64,000 bases of DNA from Synergistaceae bacterium (GTDB lineage: Bacteria; Synergistota; Synergistia; Synergistales; Aminobacteriaceae). The position numbers and the translations under genes are program-made. The notes beneath the pieces are model-generated. The model was not told the origin of the DNA. It did not search any database and saw only the letters and a program-made list of their open reading frames with translations. Every line of letters starts with the position of its first letter. The first letter of the stretch is position 1. Shown here piece by piece: positions 61,898 through 64,000 of the stretch. The stretch covers positions 1 to 64,000 of the forward strand of contig JAFSKV010000023.1 of the NCBI GenBank assembly GCA_017448795.1, read 5' to 3'.

Positions 61898-62452
61898 TTA
61901 TTCCAGTTTTCCGCACATGACGTAATTAACCCCGCTTCCCCGTGATGACCTGAAAGAGCCTTCAACTTTCACTGGGTCATTGTCATTCTTGCCCGCTAAT
62001 TTTTCCCGCATGGCCTTGTCATATACTCGTACGACGATGAAGTCGCGGCCGTTTTCCGGGTCTTCCTGCCTGACGGCAAAGCGCGTGTACTGCCCCATTC
62101 CTGTTTGTCCCTCGTTCTTTGCCTTTATGACGTGCAGCTTTCCTGAGAGGGTTACAGTGTTGACTGTCTGCCCTAATTCCGGGAGGACTTCAGCTTCTGT
62201 TACGGTGAGGAAGAGTTCTCCGCTTCCCTTTGAGGAACGCAGTACGCCCTTGACGAGAAGGGGCGTGTTTTCGCCGAGAGCCTGCAATTTCTCCATGAGT
62301 TCATCTGAGAATGCTCGCGCGCTGAGGAAGTCTTTGCGTTCTGTTCCTGCGAAAATGTTTTCCTGCCTGATAGAGAACGGGAAATAAGGCTGCTTCTTTC
62401 TGCTCAGGTGATGGAGAAGGCCTGAGACTGTTACGGTGTTGGTGTAATTCAT
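61898..62452 (-). CDS. Tandem OB-fold (SSB-like) protein
   Basis: 184 residues from ATG 62452, with GAGG 9 bases upstream (an in-frame GTG at 62461 precedes it). Two related halves: NTVTVSGLLHHLSRKKQPYF and LLVKGVLRSSKGSGELFLTV in the first, NTVTLSGKLHVIKAKNEGQT and VKVEGSFRSSRGSGVNYVM in the second. Each half has the strand pattern of a single-stranded DNA-binding OB fold, including an R(S)SxGSG motif before the last strand. Internal duplication is evident. It may bind single-stranded nucleic acid; this is not a classical SSB because there is no acidic C-terminal tip. Confidence 0.78.
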   Translation of the reverse strand: MNYTNTVTVSGLLHHLSRKKQPYFPFSIRQENIFAGTERKDFLSARAFSDELMEKLQALGENTPLLVKGVLRSSKGSGELFLTVTEAEVLPELGQTVNTVTLSGKLHVIKAKNEGQTGMGQYTRFAVRQEDPENGRDFIVVRVYDKAMREKLAGKNDNDPVKVEGSFRSSRGSGVNYVMCGKLE

Positions 62453-62557
62453 CGGTATCACCCTCTGTGCTGGAATTATGATTGATGAGATTATTCTACA
62501 ACATGGAGCGGGTGAATGCCTCGTAGTCAGTGCGCAAAGTTTGCGGGGTCTGTGCTG

Positions 62558-62563
62558 TATAAT
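62558..62563 (+). promoter_or_regulatory. -10 box of the O-antigen-ligase-type gene
   Basis: Perfect TATAAT with no clear -35; 35 bases before ATG 62598. Its overlap with an in-frame ATG (62562) argues against that ATG being the start. Confidence 0.4.
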
Positions 62564-62597
62564 GGCAGGAAATCTCAGGAAAGAAGGCTGTTGTTTT

Positions 62598-63911
62598 ATG
62601 CCCGGAGCGTCATGCGCTTATGTCAAGGCAGACAAGGTGCTTTTTGCGGGGACGTTTTTCGCGTTCTTGTTCTTTCACTTGTACCTGCCTCTTGTTTCAG
62701 GCGGCTCTGTAAGCGGAAGGTATCTTGATATTGCACTGGCTGCTTTGCTGCTTGCAGTGTCTGTTTTGCTGGCGTTATCGATGAAGACTGCTGAAATCGC
62801 CCTCAGCAAGGGGGAGGCTGTCCTATTCTCTGGAATCTCCCTGTACTTGCTTTACGGCTGCTTCATATCATTTTCCGGGCTCAATCTTGCCTCGTCTGCG
62901 CGCACTATAATTGAGCTGATCACATATTGCACATTCCTGGTTATTGTCTTCCTAGCCTCAAGAATAATAATCGCCCTTGACCTGAAATTCACGATGGTGA
63001 AGGTCTTGTGCCTTGCTTTGGGAATCTCCCTCATGACGGCGTATATCATGCACTTCGACAACTTCGCTTTTCTGGGCAGTATCGCCAATTTATTCCGGGC
63101 GGCAGGAAGATACAGGTTCGCTTTCGGATTCCCTCACGTCAATTCAGCAGGAAAGTTCGCGCTGTATTTCCTGGCCTACTCGTTCATGTACCGGGCTCTT
63201 GCCGAAGAGAGGAACACACCGGGTACATGGTTCAGCAGAATTTTCCTTGTCCCTGTTTCCGCTGTGGCTGTCATAATCCTTCTGTCTACGGGTTCACGCG
63301 CCTCAATCACGAGCCTTATACTGTTCATTCTGGCCTATTTATCGCTTACCTGTTACTCAAAACTTGGGGTCATACCAAGAATTATTACCGTCATAACAGC
63401 AATAGCACTGGCAGTATTCATAGCGGGCCTCATAGACTGGCAGTATATTTTTGTTGAAAGCAACAGGGAATCGAACTATGTGGCTCTTTTTGTGGTTGAC
63501 GCAAAAAACGCTTGGCTCACAGGCCTGAGCTTCTCCAATTCAACAGACCTGTCAAGCATCGGCAATATTATATGGCTGGACAGCTTCTATCTGTACATAT
63601 TCCTTCAGTCCGGGCTTATAGGCTTTGTGATATTCTTCAGCGCGATATTCCGTTTTGCCGCGGCGTATTTCAGGAAATCAGCGCAAATGACGAAGTTCCA
63701 GCGTCTCACAGGAGCATTGCTTGCCGTGTAACTGTATTACGGCCTGTTCGAGAATTACATGTTCGGACACGGAGCGTGGGAGATTGCCTCATGGTCATTG
63801 TTCATCGCCGAAATGAGCAGCATAAATCCCACAGAAAGGGGAAGCTCCCCGGCAAAACACCGGGAGAGTCGCGCAAAACCCCGTGAAATACAGCCCTCGC
63901 ATGTTGCATAA
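62598..63911 (+). pseudogene. O-antigen ligase/polymerase-type membrane protein interrupted by in-frame TAA
   Basis: ATG 62598 has AAGAAGG 10 bases upstream. About ten membrane helices; the SSARTIIELITYCTFLVIVF and ILLSTGSRASITSLILFILA segments resemble the Wzy/WaaL (O-antigen ligase) family, including the GSRAS motif. TAA at 63729-63731 (after ALLAV) stops the frame, yet the same frame continues with LYYGLFENYMFGHGAWEIAS, a typical family C-terminal region, and ends at TAA 63909-63911 after 59 more codons. This is a nonsense mutation, a sequencing error, or a readthrough case. The truncated product would be 377 residues. Confidence 0.75.
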
Positions 63912-63931
63912 TTCGTAAAAGCTGATACAAT
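63904..63931 (+). promoter_or_regulatory. Promoter of the HU-type gene
   Basis: TTGCAT (63904-63909), a 16-base spacer, TACAAT (63926-63931), 31 bases before ATG 63963. Confidence 0.6.
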
Positions 63932-63962
63932 GCAGAAAAGTTTTCATCAGGAGGTGTAAATC

Positions 63963-64000
63963 ATGACAAAAGCAGAACTTATTGACGCAATCACTGCCAA
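63963..64000 (+). CDS. HU-family DNA-binding protein, N-terminal fragment
   Basis: The first 12 codons read MTKAELIDAITA, the standard start of HU/IHF nucleoid proteins; CAGGAGGTGTAAATC precedes the ATG. Cut by the right edge. Confidence 0.8.
   Translation, partial: MTKAELIDAITA

Overview
The window is a chromosomal segment of a Gram-negative anaerobe that most likely belongs to the phylum Synergistota (Synergistetes). The strongest marker is a secreted protein at 47848-49587 whose C-terminus (SSGGCSAGSAVLALAVLG plus RKK) has the layout of the Synerg-CTERM sorting signal. A fermentative amino-acid lifestyle fits: indolepyruvate:ferredoxin oxidoreductase, a phenylacetate-CoA ligase, biotin-dependent decarboxylase subunits, and Na+-coupled symporters of the AGCS and SSS families. 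No phage, transposase, rRNA or CRISPR array was seen. Taxonomy and functions are inferred by reading motifs; no search was run.

Layout. 1-4 kb: a SurA-like periplasmic foldase, cut by the left edge, with a 42/45-bp repeat tail, and a short DNA polymerase I. 4-6.5 kb: a three-gene operon of Zn-type macrodomain, SirTM sirtuin and AlbA_2/Schlafen-type ATP-binding protein, divergent from polA across a palindromic -10 box. 6.5-14.5 kb: a complete FTR1-P19-DUF2318-FtsX-FtsX-ABC ATPase iron uptake operon, a broken PIN toxin with a surviving small partner gene, and a DtxR-type metal regulator. 14.6-20 kb: two small exported glycine-rich paralogues, then leftward genes for an M20 peptidase, Rho, phosphofructokinase and a secreted protein. 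20-26.9 kb: an EamA exporter with a His-rich tail, carboxyltransferase/gamma/biotin-carrier subunits of a Na+-pump decarboxylase, tRNA-Asn, an SSS symporter, an amidohydrolase and a frameshifted gene.

26.9-35 kb: a leftward aromatic 2-oxoacid operon (iorA, an inserted coiled-coil membrane gene, iorB, phenylacetate-CoA ligase, two ACT-domain proteins), divergent from a 790-residue protein joining DUF4145-like, S1-like and ankyrin modules. 35-46 kb: acyl-CoA ligase, metallo-beta-lactamase-fold hydrolase, Lgt-like protein, HtrA protease, 2-hydroxyacid dehydrogenase, Na+/alanine symporter, PfkB kinase, Kef-type antiporter, an unknown membrane-anchored protein and a decayed SLC13-type permease. 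46-51.5 kb: FGGY kinase, the Synerg-CTERM protein, a helical-repeat protein and UDP-sugar dehydrogenase. 51.8-61 kb: tRNA-Leu(CAG) and rpoBC. 61-64 kb: an RpiR regulator, a tandem OB-fold protein, an O-antigen-ligase-type membrane gene broken by an in-frame TAA, and the start of an HU gene.

The most unusual points are: two genes (polA and the DUF2318 iron gene) whose only well-placed start codons are ATC and ATT behind strong Shine-Dalgarno sequences; two 42-bp heptamer arrays, each supplying the stop codon of an iron-operon gene; the SirTM-macrodomain-AlbA_2 operon; the DUF4145-S1-ankyrin protein; and a coiled-coil gene placed between the two subunits of indolepyruvate oxidoreductase.
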